A model generated the notes under the pieces. The model was not told the origin of the DNA, did not search any database, and saw nothing but the letters and a program-made list of their open reading frames with translations. Made by a program: the position numbers and the translations under genes. A stretch of DNA of 64,000 nucleotides from Ceratodon purpureus (taxonomy: Eukaryota; Streptophyta; Bryopsida; Pseudoditrichales; Ditrichaceae), in NCBI GenBank assembly GCA_014871385.1, contig CM026421.1, positions 17,467,048 to 17,531,047 of the forward strand. Direction: 5' to 3'. Shown here in pieces: positions 1 through 11,972 of the stretch (within the stretch, counting starts at the first letter, position 1; every line of letters starts with the position of its first letter).

Positions 1-1
1 C

Positions 2-595
2 ACACCCGATGGTCAGGATGACTCACTGGACACTGCAGACTCCGGCTCTCCACGAAAGCTGGCAGAGGCCATTCTGGCACAGAATTCCCCTCGGAGACTG
101 GCAGCGGAGGCCATTCTTCCGGAATCCTCCAGCAGTTGGCTGGCAGACGGTCCCGAAGCGGAGCCCAATGTGGCCACAGACCTGGAGAAGGTCCGGGACG
201 AGCAGATCGAGTTTAACGACTTCGATCTGGGCGTCGAGGATCTGGACAGCTTTGACCCCAAGTTACCCGAAGTGCACAATCTGCCTCGTCTGCTGCGGTC
301 CAACAGCGATTCCAGCACCATGACCGACTCCAGTGCGTTTTCCAAAGACTTGTGGGCGGAGCTGGCGTGCCACATGGCCATTTCAGATGGCAAGTTTGGT
401 TCGGATGTCTCAAATGACAGCACCCTGACTGGCAATATGGACAAGCATGGTGTGCCGATTGAAGATTTGGAGTTGGAGGATATTGCTAACAGTGAAGAGC
501 AGTATATCATGCCTGGTTCCCCCGAGGTTGAGATGCTGGATACTTCGTCTCTGATGCAGAAAAAGCAAGCATGGACGACGTTGCTGCCGGATTAA
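2..595 (+). CDS. 3' end of an unrecognised acidic protein (partial)
   Basis: The frame is open from the window edge to a TAA at 593-595, about 197 residues. It is taken to be the last exon, or part of it, of a gene starting outside the window. The sequence is rich in D, E, S and L and low in aromatic residues, with no predicted membrane segment. It holds a short internal repeat near its start (PRKLAEAIL, then PRRLAAEAIL, about 17 residues apart), an acidic stretch (FDLGVEDLDSFDPKLPEV), a Ser/Thr-rich stretch (LRSNSDSSTMTDSS) and the C-terminal end WTTLLPD. GC content is clearly above the spacer that follows, as expected for coding DNA. I do not recognise the family. It could be the disordered tail of a larger regulatory protein; no function is assigned. 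Confidence 0.6.
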   Translation, partial: TPDGQDDSLDTADSGSPRKLAEAILAQNSPRRLAAEAILPESSSSWLADGPEAEPNVATDLEKVRDEQIEFNDFDLGVEDLDSFDPKLPEVHNLPRLLRSNSDSSTMTDSSAFSKDLWAELACHMAISDGKFGSDVSNDSTLTGNMDKHGVPIEDLELEDIANSEEQYIMPGSPEVEMLDTSSLMQKKQAWTTLLPD

Positions 596-1445
596 TTAAA
601 GCAGCATTGGCATAGCCTCGAGAACAAACTTCATATGTTCATCTGTCTGCAAACGCAAGGTAGCCTGGTTGGCCTGCTTGTGATTCAATCGTTCCCACTG
701 ATTTTGAGCGTCCAAAGATTGATCTAAATTTTTGAGGACATCTTTACGGAGATGTGCACGTTGGGTGGTGTGGTGGACCATTATTGCAAACATTACTCAG
801 CGTGCAGCTTGTAACATATGTACATGTGCAGGTGATGCATGACTAAGTTTGTACAATGTTCCACAACCATTCAACTAAGTGTAATTATGAGTTTTTCTCT
901 CTAAAGGGTTTGGGTTGGAGTGCAAGGGACTCCATTTTCCAGAGTAATGTAGATTTCAATAGTGGATCCACATGTCTACAAAGTGTTTATAATGGATTTC
1001 ATTTTACAAATACATTCCAGTATCTTATTTGCAACCTTTTCTATTAACTGTTATGTTATCATTTTCAAAACTACTGTTGGATTGAAATTAGTTTTGGAAG
1101 TGATTACATGTACTTATGCATTGTTCTTAGGTATAATTTTTGCATTATGTGGTATTTGAATTTATGTTCAACTTATGGAGTAATCAATCATTTACATCAG
1201 TATATATTATAATGATGCTTAAGTTGAAATGTGGAGAATTTTAAATAGGTTGAGCCTTTCATTGAAATTCTCTATCAGGAGGCATTATCAAATGTGTGTT
1301 TTTGTTCTTGTGTACTTTTTTTTGAATCATATTGTGAATGATATGTTTTATTTCTTTTTGTTCTTAGTCCATGATTTGAGCGGCTTCAAAGCATTTGAAT
1401 CAAAAGTATCATATAATAAATAGTAGCAGAATAAAAAGTATTATG
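596..1445. other. Downstream flank of the first gene, AT-rich
   Basis: Probably the 3' UTR for the first few hundred bases, then AT-rich spacer. Only short chance open frames are present. No conserved structure was seen. Confidence 0.5.
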
Positions 1446-1447
1446 TA

Positions 1448-1847
1448 CTCCCTCCGTCCCAAAATGATCTTCCTGTTTGATAAAATGATCTAGATTAAGG
1501 TTGAAAATGACAACTTTGAAATCATTTTCGAGCTAGAAGTAGAGTTTAGTGCACTCTTATATTCCTGAAAATTTGAGTTTAAAAATCCTTTTTAAAGTGT
1601 AGGTTTGGAGCATTGAAAAGTGGGATTTTTTGGCCATTTTTGAAGAGCACTGGTAGCTTCTCATTTCCTTAGCTCCCTTGGTTCTTCTCGGAACATACAT
1701 CCATATTATCCAAATGTTCATCCAAAATATTCCAATTTCCATCCAAAATTCTAGAAATCATCCAATAATTTTCATCCATCCACCAGGAAGAACATTTTGG
1801 GACAAGAAATGCAAGCCAACAGGAAGATCATTTTGGGACAGAGGGAG
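1448..1847. mobile_element. Stowaway-type MITE (Tc1/mariner), about 400 bp
   Basis: The left end reads CTCCCTCCGTCCCAAAATGA. The right end is its near-perfect inverse, ending in TCATTTTGGGACAGAGGGAG. The TA dinucleotide at 1446-1447 and 1848-1849 is the target duplication. This is the classical Stowaway terminus. There is no transposase frame, so it is non-autonomous. Near the right end (about 1783-1847) the terminal segment is duplicated: two direct copies of a CAGGAAGA(T)CATTTTGGGACA-like string about 35 bp apart, suggesting an internal tandem duplication or a nested terminus. Confidence 0.85.
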
Positions 1848-1849
1848 TA

Positions 1850-4800
1850 ATAAATTGTAACATTTAAAGTGACATTACAAGAAAGCAAAAATTATTTTAA
1901 ATTCAAAAAATACTTGATAGACAACATTTATGCATTTTATTTGGTATACATAAAGGGTACAAAATCAACATCCATCAACCTTTCAACGGGTTGTAAAAAA
2001 TGATTGATATCTATCATCATTTAGTACAGCCAATAAAATGTACGACTACACACTTTCAGTTAAAAAGTACTATTTTTGTGAAAGTGGATATGTATCTTAG
2101 ATTGGACAAGGACTAGGTTGCAACTCATCAACCCAACATTGATTGATATCTATCATCATCTAGCATAGACAATAAATTGTATAATCACACACTTTCAATT
2201 AAAAAATACTACTTTTGCAAAAGTAGATATCTATCTTTGATTAGACAATGACAACACACTTTCAATTAAAAAGTATTATTCTTGTCAAACTGGATATGAT
2301 TGGACAACGACTAGGTTGCGAGTATTCATCAGCCCAACATTGGTTGAATTGCGAAGTAGATTTTTTGATAGAAATATATAGCTACAGACATCATATGCAT
2401 CACCAAAACGCTAGAAAAGCGTTTTACAAGTTGGTTGAATATACTCCACGGCCCTAAAGATGCTGCAGCCTACACAACCAACATGGTCTAGTTAGACGTG
2501 ATCCTAAAGATGTTGCAGTCTCGACAAGCAACAAGATCTAATAACACTGGTCAGTGTAAAACGTGATCTATAAGTACATGTATTGGTCAACATCACATAG
2601 CACCAAAAAGTTGAAGAAGCCCTTTACAAGTTGATCAAACATAGCATAGAGCCTAAAGGTATCGCATTCTTGACAACAACAATATCTAACAGTTTGTCAA
2701 TATATTGTACAATCTACAAATATATAGAGGTTACGTTACATATTTGATCTACTATATTAATCTAATATCAATGTACATTGGATAAGTCAAGAAATTCTTC
2801 TTTTAAAGATAAAAAGACTTTGTGGAAATTCCACAGGAATCCCTTATGTTTAAGTCATCCAACTTGCATTTTAATAATATTTTATCATTCATTCTTTAGT
2901 TTTAGAGATCCAATGCATACTATTTCTAGTTATCATTGTTAAAAGAATTAACTTTCTTTTGTTTAAATCAAATTGGGGTTTTTGAAAGCTCAAGTTATTA
3001 TATATGGTTATCAACATTTGTCAAATGACACAAACAAAGAGCAAGATGTTGTTATATGTAAGTTTGTAACTTTGAAAAAGATTAGACATATTTGTAAATT
3101 AAATATGGTATTTGCCTTAAAGATTTGAAATTCAATACATAACCAAATTTTAAACTCCATCATATAAACGATAATATTCATAGTTCCGGTAATATGGTTG
3201 TATTTACTTAATTTTGGCTTATTGAAGTATATATGACCATATTCACTATATTGAAATTTTTCACTAATTTTGTGATATAATGTTTATTATTGGAAATATC
3301 AACTAGTATATTAAAATGAGCATGAATCAAGAAATTTTGTAAATCTTGAATTCTTTGTAGATTGTGAACATCATATTGAGATCCTATATATTGTAAGATT
3401 TTTTGTTTGATAATTCATAAAAAAAAAAAAAAACAATTTCAGCAATTTCAATTAAATTTTCTCACCGTTCTAGCAAATCTAGATGTCAATGTGAGGACCA
3501 TGCTGTCATTATAATTAAGAATAAAATAATAGTAAATGAACATTTGTTGGAGACACTTAATTTGTGCAATTTTGACACACTCATTACTTACTATAGTCCA
3601 AAAGAAGATAGTATGGTGAAAAAAATATTGAAAATTTAAACTAAATATAACATTCATACTTACTCGCATTTGCCTTCTCCCTACACTCTTTGCTTCAATA
3701 CTCATGGTATCAAAGTCAAATACGAGATTCCTTAAAGCGGAAAAGTAGAGTTACTCAATGTTATTTTATTTAGAGTTAAAAGAAACTTGACTACTCTTGT
3801 GATTGGAACGGAGACCGAATAGCTAAAAATGATACTCCGGTACATGCCATTACCGCTTTATATACATATATCCCGATTTAACAAATAATTGAGCTCCATC
3901 TCACATACTCCTTCATCCTCCCAAATTTTCCTCCCAAATTCTCACATATACATTTACTTCCACTCTCATTCCGCTCACACCAATCTACAAAAGCTTAACT
4001 AACAGTTGTAAAAACTAAAAGGAAAAAAAAAAAAAAAAAAAAAAAGAACAAAGAAGAAAAAAAGAAAAAAAGAAAACTACATTCCACTTAGTCTACTGAC
4101 TGAGCAACAGAAGATAAGTTATAAAGAAAAGGCCATGATGATCATGATCATGATCATTGATCCTCCGCATCAAGTGAAGTGCCTGTGTTTGAGTTTGTGT
4201 TTGCTTTGGTCTACTCTCGCTTCTCTTGGCTCCATCTTGGAGCCGACCCATCTCATGTAACTTAGTATCGTATAACTTATGATCAGATGCTGCTTCACGC
4301 AAGCTCTCATCCTGGCTCATGACTGATCGATCTCTCTCTTCTCTTCTCGTCTCTTCTCTTCCCAGGCACAGGCACAGATTCCATTCCATATCATATCATA
4401 CCACATCATTTCATATCATTCCATTCGAGAGGTAACTTAACTTAGCGTAAGTTAGATCACACAATCGGAAGGGAAGGGAAGGGAAGCGTGTGGGTTGCAA
4501 ATTAGGGTTCAACCCACACTAGTGAAGATGAGTGAGGGATGCTAGTAACGAAACTCAGTTGGGGTGAAGTGAAGTTGCATCAAGGCAGGCACAGGCACAG
4601 GCACAGGACAAGTTGTGGATCCAGGCTGCACCGGAAGAGCTCACTGCACTGCACTGCCCATGACCAACTTGTCCTTCGGCTGGTTGCACCCAATCCAGGT
4701 GTAGTTAGTCAGTGACTGAGTGGTTCGTAGTTTAGGGTTTTTCAGATCGGGGCTTGGATTTGAGGTTGGCAGGCAGTCGGGGAAGAGGAAGAGGAAGATG

Positions 4801-4866
4801 GATTTGTGGGTGAGTTTCTCATACCCAGGTTTCGTTTTTTTTTTTTTTTTTTTTCTGTGTTTTTGT

Positions 4867-4906
<40 letters not shown>

Positions 4907-4972
4907 CTTATGGTTTTGGGCAACCTGTGATGTGATGATATGATCTGGCAGCGAGGTACCAGCGAGCGGGCG
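1850..4972. other. Spacer and p115 5' flank: degenerate repeats, homopolymer tracts
   Basis: AT-rich. Degenerate tandem repeats lie at about 2000-2680. A poly(A) tract lies at about 4022-4046. From about 4380 the composition becomes less AT-rich, which fits the promoter and 5' UTR of the p115 gene; it contains GGCACA repeats near 4580-4610 and two poly(T) tracts at about 4837-4853 and 4868-4906. No gene was recognised between 1850 and 4972. Confidence 0.5.
2000..2680. repeat. Degenerate tandem repeats (about 110-190 bp units)
   Basis: The string TTGATATCTATCATCAT recurs at about 2002 and 2142. CACACTTTCA(A/G)TTAAAAA recurs at about 2050, 2188 and 2255. GGACAA(C/G)GACTAGGTTGC recurs at about 2105 and 2303. 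A second repeat around 2385-2680 shares TTTACAAGTTG(G/A)T and CCTAAAG(A/G)T segments. Units are diverged and partly deleted, so this is an old satellite-like array or a tandemly duplicated transposon fragment. Confidence 0.6.
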
Positions 4973-7900
4973 ATGGCGTTCAAGTTGGGATCTTTGAACC
5001 TCAACGCAGTGGCTCAGGTAATGTGAAGATTTGGGGTTTTTTTTATTGGATTATGTCACCTTAGGTTTATGGGTAGCTTGTGAGATTCCTTTTAAAAAGA
5101 TAAAATTCAGTGCAGTTTTTTATTTTTTATTTTTTTCAATTTTGTTCAGCTTCTGGTTTGGAATTCATTCATGCCTTTGTAGTTTTTGATGACAGTGGCT
5201 GTGGCAGCATGATAGAGATTGAAGTGTAAATGAAAAACGGAACTTTTTGAATTCAGAGGGTGGATAGATTGTCAATATCATTGGCTTCCGGGAGTGTAAC
5301 GTGTTATGTGAATGTGTGGGTTTTTTGTTGTTGTAGGGAGTAGGCGGGCTGGTGTTTGGAACCAGTAATTATGGTCGGGACGAAGATGATGGGTAAGGAG
5401 TGCGAAATTTTATCTCCCTTTCCAGAATCTATGTCTTTGGTGATGTTGTATTACTGAATTTGCAGGTAAGGATTCGAGCGTGGTTTAGGAGGCAGGGAGT
5501 GTGACTGACAATGGAGAGTGTACGCATGAGTGCAGGGGAGTGGAGGATCTCTTGGAGCGGATTAGCAATGGCAAGCTTGCTGACGATCGACGTAGTGCTA
5601 TGCAAGAGCTTGAGGCCGCCGTAGCAGAGAATCGAGCTGCGAAACTTGCATTTGGAGCAATGGGTAAATAAATATATCTATATCTGTCTGCTACATGAAA
5701 ATGTTTCCAGTGCTGGAATTTCTTTGTTGTTTAGGGTACACTCTCAGCAATGCCTTTTGGAATTTATTAGATGCATGGGACTGTTTCAGGTGAATGCTGC
5801 TTTGCTGAAGACCCTTTCTGTGTAAACAGGGTTTCCTATTCTTATGGCGGTTTTCAGAGAGGAGCGTCAAGACTTAGAAATGGTGAGCTCGGAAACTTCT
5901 GTAATTGTGTTTAATGTGACGAGTTATGGGTTTCTGTAGTTCAATCTGAATGTTTGTTTCTGCTCTGCTTGTCGATCAACTCGGCCCCTCCCTTTTGCAA
6001 TTGGGGGATTGTCACTATTGCTTACGTACTTCTTTTTCTAACATTAACTTGAGATGTGATTTTCAAGATATGCCATGGCACGCATCAAGCTGTCAATAAA
6101 CAACTCTTATTTGCTACTTTCAGATCACAAACAGTAGTCTATATTGACCTTGTTTCTTGTCATTGAGTATAAAGTCTATACTGCGGACTTCTGACTACAC
6201 GGTCTTGGAACGGCTCATGTCACTGAGTATAATGTAGTATATATCAGCTTGCTTAGCGGGATCTTTCCACGCAATGGAAGTTCTCTTGTTTACAATTGAG
6301 GTGAATGTTTTTAGGTGAGAGGGGCACTGGAAACAATTCTTCATGCTCTAACAACAGAGGATCCGGGACAAGAGGAATCTGGTCAAGTACAAGCGGGGAA
6401 AGTGAATTCAGAATTGCTTGCACGAGAGCCTGCTAGTATTGCACTTCTGTTGGGCCTTCTGGTATGCACCCAAGTTGCCTCAGGTGGACCACATGTAGTT
6501 TTGAAATCCACGTACAGCACCTCTTTTTTTCGTTATTGACATGCGTGGAAGAAGATTTGGCATGACGAACTTAAGCTCTTCTTTGTGCAGGATGAACCCG
6601 ACTTCTATGTGCGTTATCATACACTACAACTTTTGACTGCCTTGCTCACGAATTGCCCTACAAGGTGTGCATAGACTCGAGCCTGAACGGTTTTTAAGCA
6701 GTGCATATTGCACAAGTTTGTAATCATATAGGTGTACTTTATTTATTATCTATTGCAGCACTTCTACTTGGTGATGTAATGTGGTATTGGTGTGGTGTTC
6801 TTTTACTTCTTCCTCTTTAGCAGTCGATCTTAGTAGGTGTATGAATTATTGATGGGTGAAATGTGGCGAAGGCTGCAGGATATGATACTTTCTATACCTC
6901 AGGGTATCACTCGGCTAATGGACATGCTTGCTGAGCGTGAGGTATGGTCCTCTAACCTAACTTTGTTCGCTTGCATCAGAAGTAAGCCAGTTGCTCCTGC
7001 AGGTTACTGCTCTAGTCTTATCAGTTCGTAGTTCCTAGTGAATGTGAGTCCAGAATCGACACCTGTTTTCACAGTGCCTATCCTACTTGGTCTTCTGAAG
7101 ACGATATTGTAGGGTGTCCCAGTGATAGTGACAAACAAAGAAGATTATCGTTCCAATTACCGAATCTTGTGTTGGATATGAAGAGACATCTGAGGGACAC
7201 CCTGATATTGTCGCTTAATAGCAGTGAAAATCTTTGTCTTTCTCTCTGGAGATAGTATTCAGTCAGTCAATATTCACGTTATTGGGTACCGTTAGGTCTT
7301 CACTTGGCCTACTCGTCTGTACCTACATCTGTTCATCAATGACATCTCATGTGCGTGCTAAATTATTTTGCTCTGACCATAGGGTTCTTTTTAAATCCGC
7401 AGAGAATGTGGTACACTGTTAAATTTGTTAGTCACTGCTGTGATTACATCTTGTTTTTCTTTTTTGTGCTGTAGGTTATACGTAATGAAGCATTGATTGT
7501 ACTGGCATATCTCACTCGGTCTGCAGAGGTATGTCACTTCATGCGGTAGTTTTTTTCAAGTTGTATTCTGCAGTATGCACTCTCGTACTGTTTGCGGTTG
7601 AAATATGAATGTGAGGTTCGTGGTTGTGATCTGTTCATAGTCGACTTTATCTTGAGGCCTACAATATCATGTACTCCATAATGTCAAATGTTCGAACAGA
7701 TTCACACTTGGAAATTTCTCTAGTCAGTAAGATTTGCACATCTCTTGCAAAACTGGTTCGCAATGTCTGATCTTGGAATCGGCTGAGTACGTACAGGAAA
7801 TTCAAAAGATAGTGGTGTTTGAAGGTGCTTTTGATCGCTTATTCAATATAATCAGAGAGGAAGGAGGCTGTGAAGGAGGCATCATTGTGCAGGTACACCA

Positions 7901-10900
7901 AAGTCTCTTTTGAGGTCGTTAAGAACGGCAATTGTTTTACTTTTGGAATTTTAGATATAATTTGTATTTTTGTTCTCTTGTGTGGTTTGATCATTGAGCA
8001 CTTAATAGCTCTTAATTCCCATTTTATATTTCAGGACTGTTTGGAACTTCTCAACAACCTCCTACGCAGTAATCCTTCCAACCAGGTCAGCGTTGTTACC
8101 ATGCTGTTTTTTTTTTTTCCTTTTGTTGGAATTCTCTTGTTGGTTGCTGATGGATAGGACTTCTGTCGTATCAACAGCACTATGTGTTGTGGTCTAAATG
8201 TGTAAGTGATAGATTGAGTCCAAAAAATATTTCGAACTTATTTTAGGTGGGTTGCAGATTTTCTTAAGGGAAACTTTAGGGCTGCAATACATTTGTCAAC
8301 TTCTAAAGTTGCGGAAGGTGAGTGCAGATAGTATCACGCAACAGAAGGTAATTCTCACATACCTTAGACATCAGTTTTGTTGAACCGAGCGCATGATAAA
8401 CTTTCATCACATATGCTAGACTTTCGATTCGTCTCACTGTCAAACTATTGGCTTGTCAGTGGTTAATGTTGCTAAACAAGCACGCCAAGGTTGCTGATCA
8501 CGGATGGTTGCGTGAAGATTGAAAATTCTCAAGAGAATGACACTAATGTACTGTTGGGGTGGGGTTTGAGGGGACAGTCAATTAATTTGCTATGTGTATT
8601 GGAGACTGTGGCGCTTTTACTGGCGGGAGGTCCTGATGCAAAGCCAGGAAAAGATGCAAATATTGTAGCTAATCAAACACTCTTTTCTCAGGTACTTCTT
8701 AAACCAACGCCTTTGAATCATACGTCTTAAAATCAGATTGAAAGGCACGGATCCATGAAATTAAATGGACTGCAGAAGCCTATCATACTCCTTTAGGACA
8801 AATTTGCTGGGGAACACTAGAATGCTTTATGTGATTTTGATGACTGACCTGTTTGTTTGTATTGGTTCCAGAACAAGCTTTTGGACATTCTGCTTGCTCT
8901 CTCTGTAGAAGGACTGGTGTCAGCTGTTGCTATCCGTTGCTCGGTATGCAAAGTATTTGAATATTTTCATACTATGATATGTCACTGGTACTTTCGTTGG
9001 ATGGTTTAGTCCAAGGTAACAGAGGTCCGCAGGTCAAGCAGCAGGACATACAGAGATAATGAGAGCTAGAGTTTTGTTCTTTACTGACTAAAAGTGTTGT
9101 ATCTTGGTTGTTTTGCAGGCACTCAGATGCATTGGTGATCTAGTAGTGGGACACCCTGCAAATCGGGATATTCTTGGTAGTAAAACTATTGGAGAGGAGC
9201 CGGACACAGAGCCAGCATTAAACTGTGTTTTGAAAGCTTTACTAAACGCCACAAATTTGAGCGAGTGTATCGCAGCTGAATATGTTGTGAAGTGCTACTG
9301 TGAGGTGTTCTTCTTGATCACATCAACTTTAATGGCCATTTGTTCAATTTTCGGTCACATATGTCTTTTTTTTAAAACGGCCGTAAGGCCCTTCTGTTGT
9401 GCCTACTTGTCCTCAGCTTTTAACGGCACGTGGTGTTATTGTGGCTTTCTTTAGAGTTCTGTTTAAGCTTCAGAAATGCAGTGTTCGGTTGTGTTTGAAC
9501 GATGGGATCTTTGGTTGCAGGGGAATCCAGACGGGCAGACCATGCTGGCGTCCACCTTAAATCCCATTCCACAATCTATTGCTCAAGGAGATGATCGTTT
9601 GCTGGAAGATGGGAGTCATCCCTCGTTTGGGAGGTTCGTACTGTGAATTTTAGCAATTGCTTTACTGTGATTCGCGCTGAACTACTTTGACGACCTTCTA
9701 TCACTTTCTGACGCCGTGTTACGTAGTGCAGCATGCTTGTGGGGGCTCTTATCTCCAGTGACGGACGAAACGATCTAGAGGTTAGTTCTAATCTTGTTGA
9801 AGCATTGCCTTGGTAGGCCACGACATGTAGGCCATCTTGCATAGAAGTCCGGTCTAGTCTCTCATGCAGGCTGGTTTTTTTTTTTTCTTCAAGTACGATT
9901 TTCCAGTTCAAATAGTAATGCAGATTGTTTCTCTAAATATTGTGTTGTTCAGTTTCTGCTACTTCTGTGCTTTTAGTATGCTGTTCCATTTGTGGAATTC
10001 CTACGTCGCCATCATGTTATCAAGGGGACTTGGTTTTGGCGGATGTTTTTGTTAACCTATTCAGTTTGTAGAGATGCTTATAGAAGTGATGTTTGGGCTG
10101 CTGCAGGCAAGCTGCAGAGCTGCAAGTGTGCTGTCGCATATTTTGAAGGACAATGTTCAGTGCAAAGAGCGGGTATGTGCTCCTTTGCCCTTCACTTCGT
10201 TGTTTTTGTGTACCTTGCAGTACTACGCTGATGAAGGGAATGGTACCATAGAATGTGTAACCAATTAACATTTGAGCCCTCTTTACCAGTTTGTTTGTCG
10301 CAACTGTAATTATGAACTATGTGATCTATGTGATCTATGTTCTGATCTTGCTTCAGTTCTTCATTCTAAACATTTTCGTATTGGTATCAGGTATTGAAGA
10401 TTCCGCTCGAGATCCCTTCTTTCTCCACTTCCTCTCCAGAGCTTTTGATGGCTCGTTGTATGAAATACCTCGCAGCCGCATCACCTGCTGCTGCGTCTAA
10501 TCAGGACAGTCCTGGGACTGTCTGGCTTCAACCAGTGTTCCTGCGCTTGCTGGTCACATGGGTTGTTGAATGTCCACCGGCTGTGACTGCTCTTCTGTTC
10601 GAACCTGCCCACCTCCCCGTCCTGATCGAGCTACTGGGAAGTACTGGATCTACAGCTAGTGTACATGTAGCAGGCCTAGCAGCTGTTTTGCTAGGTGCAT
10701 GTATAATTTTTAACTCTGAGGAAAATTCGAAAGACTCTTCAGCAATCGTTGACCTCATTAGCCAGAGGGTTGGCCTCGCAAGTTTCTTCACAAAGTGGGA
10801 AGACATGGAAAACAGTTCATTGTTTGCTTCTGCTCTGTCGTCGTCTAGGCTTCCGGAAGCTTTAACAAGGTCGACAGCCGCGGCTGCTGCTATAGGTGAT

Positions 10901-11972
10901 GGAATGGTCTCTGTCCCCTTCGATCAGCAGCAGCAGGTTCGGATGTTTGGTGGAAGTTCTAACGAACCGTTGGTCACAACCTTTTATGATGCTGAGTTTG
11001 TTGCGTTCCTTCAACAACTAGGGCCGCTTATAAAGGAGAGAGTAGTAGATTTATTTTCTCGCCCAAAGACTCGAGTTGTTGTGGATTTCAAGGGGTTCGA
11101 GCAAAAGAAAGGAGAGAGTGACACCGAATATATGCATCGCCTGAAGTTGTTGTTGCAAACACAAGCTCTGGAGGTCCAGGTAGGCTTCTGAGAGTCCTAA
11201 TATCTCATCTTTATCTTCTCTGAATTTCATAGTCTCAGCTTCACTTATTGTCTCGTGATAGTGTAATGTCATTTTGTTTTTCACGAATTTCGAGCTCTGG
11301 GGGTCCGACTGTAGATCTATGGTAAGTCTTTATTAATATCTTATTCTGTGTTTCCAGGAACTTCTTGAGAAGAATTCGGCCATTACAAGTGATCTCCTGC
11401 TAAACTCAAAGGCAGAAGGCTTCCAACTTGGGGATGAAAAGTCTCTTGCCTCCACTCTTCGGGAAAGAAATGGGGCAGTAAACAGGGCTGAAGTAGAGGC
11501 GCTAAAGCAGCAACTTGAAGTTACCAAACAGTGGGCAGAAGCAGTTCTTGAAGAGAAGAACGACGTTGAAAAAGAGTACCTTCAATATAAAGAGATTGTT
11601 GCAGAGAGAGAAAATGATTTCAAGGGTCTATCTGACGCATACAACGCTTTGGAACAAGAAAATTCTCGTCTTGAAGACGAAAACAAGACTTTGAGATCAG
11701 CTCTACAAGCTGGTGGAGTGGTTCCTGTGTCGGCCTCTCATGAGGAACTCGAGGCTGCTCGTGAAGAAGGTCGAAAGGAGGCCCAGAAGGAGAGTGAAGG
11801 AGAGCTGAATGACTTGTTAGTGTGTCTCGGCCAAGAGGAAACTAAAGTAGAAAGGTTAAGTGGCCGACTACGAGAACTTGGTGAAGATGTTGACACCTTG
11901 CTTGATGGTATTGGAGACCCGGAGGGAGACGCAGGTGGCGATGATGACGACGACGAAGACGATGACAATTGA
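4973..11972 (+). CDS. p115/Uso1-like vesicle tethering golgin (golgin candidate 6 type), 19 exons
   Basis: Plant homologue of p115/Uso1, a peripheral Golgi tether that captures transport vesicles before SNARE fusion. Coding exons: 4973-5017, 5337-5392, 5536-5663, 5830-5882, 6315-6461, 6591-6664, 6872-6941, 7475-7528, 7797-7892, 8035-8085, 8258-8347, 8578-8691, 8872-8943, 9119-9304, 9521-9633, 9732-9780, 10107-10172, 10391-11179, 11358-11972. They sum to 2868 nt, in frame, giving 955 residues; the Arabidopsis GC6 protein is of similar length (about 910). All introns are GT-AG. The armadillo-like head fills about residues 40-640; landmarks are LLERISNGKLADDRR, QDCLELLNNLLRS and ALRCIGDLVVGHPANRD. 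A coiled coil follows at about 750-910. The conserved block KEAQKESEGELNDLLVCLGQ and a poly-Asp/Glu tail end the protein. The start ATG at 4973 gives MAFKLGSLNLNAVAQ, joining smoothly to GVGGLVFG. Exon-intron joins were set by family similarity; the exon 7 acceptor (6871/6872) is the least certain. Confidence 0.93.

Noticed and set aside
4093-4389. 98-codon minus-strand frame upstream of p115
   Set aside because: Low-complexity (His/Asp, Gln/Thr repeats from simple sequence) and in the probable p115 promoter; no family resemblance.
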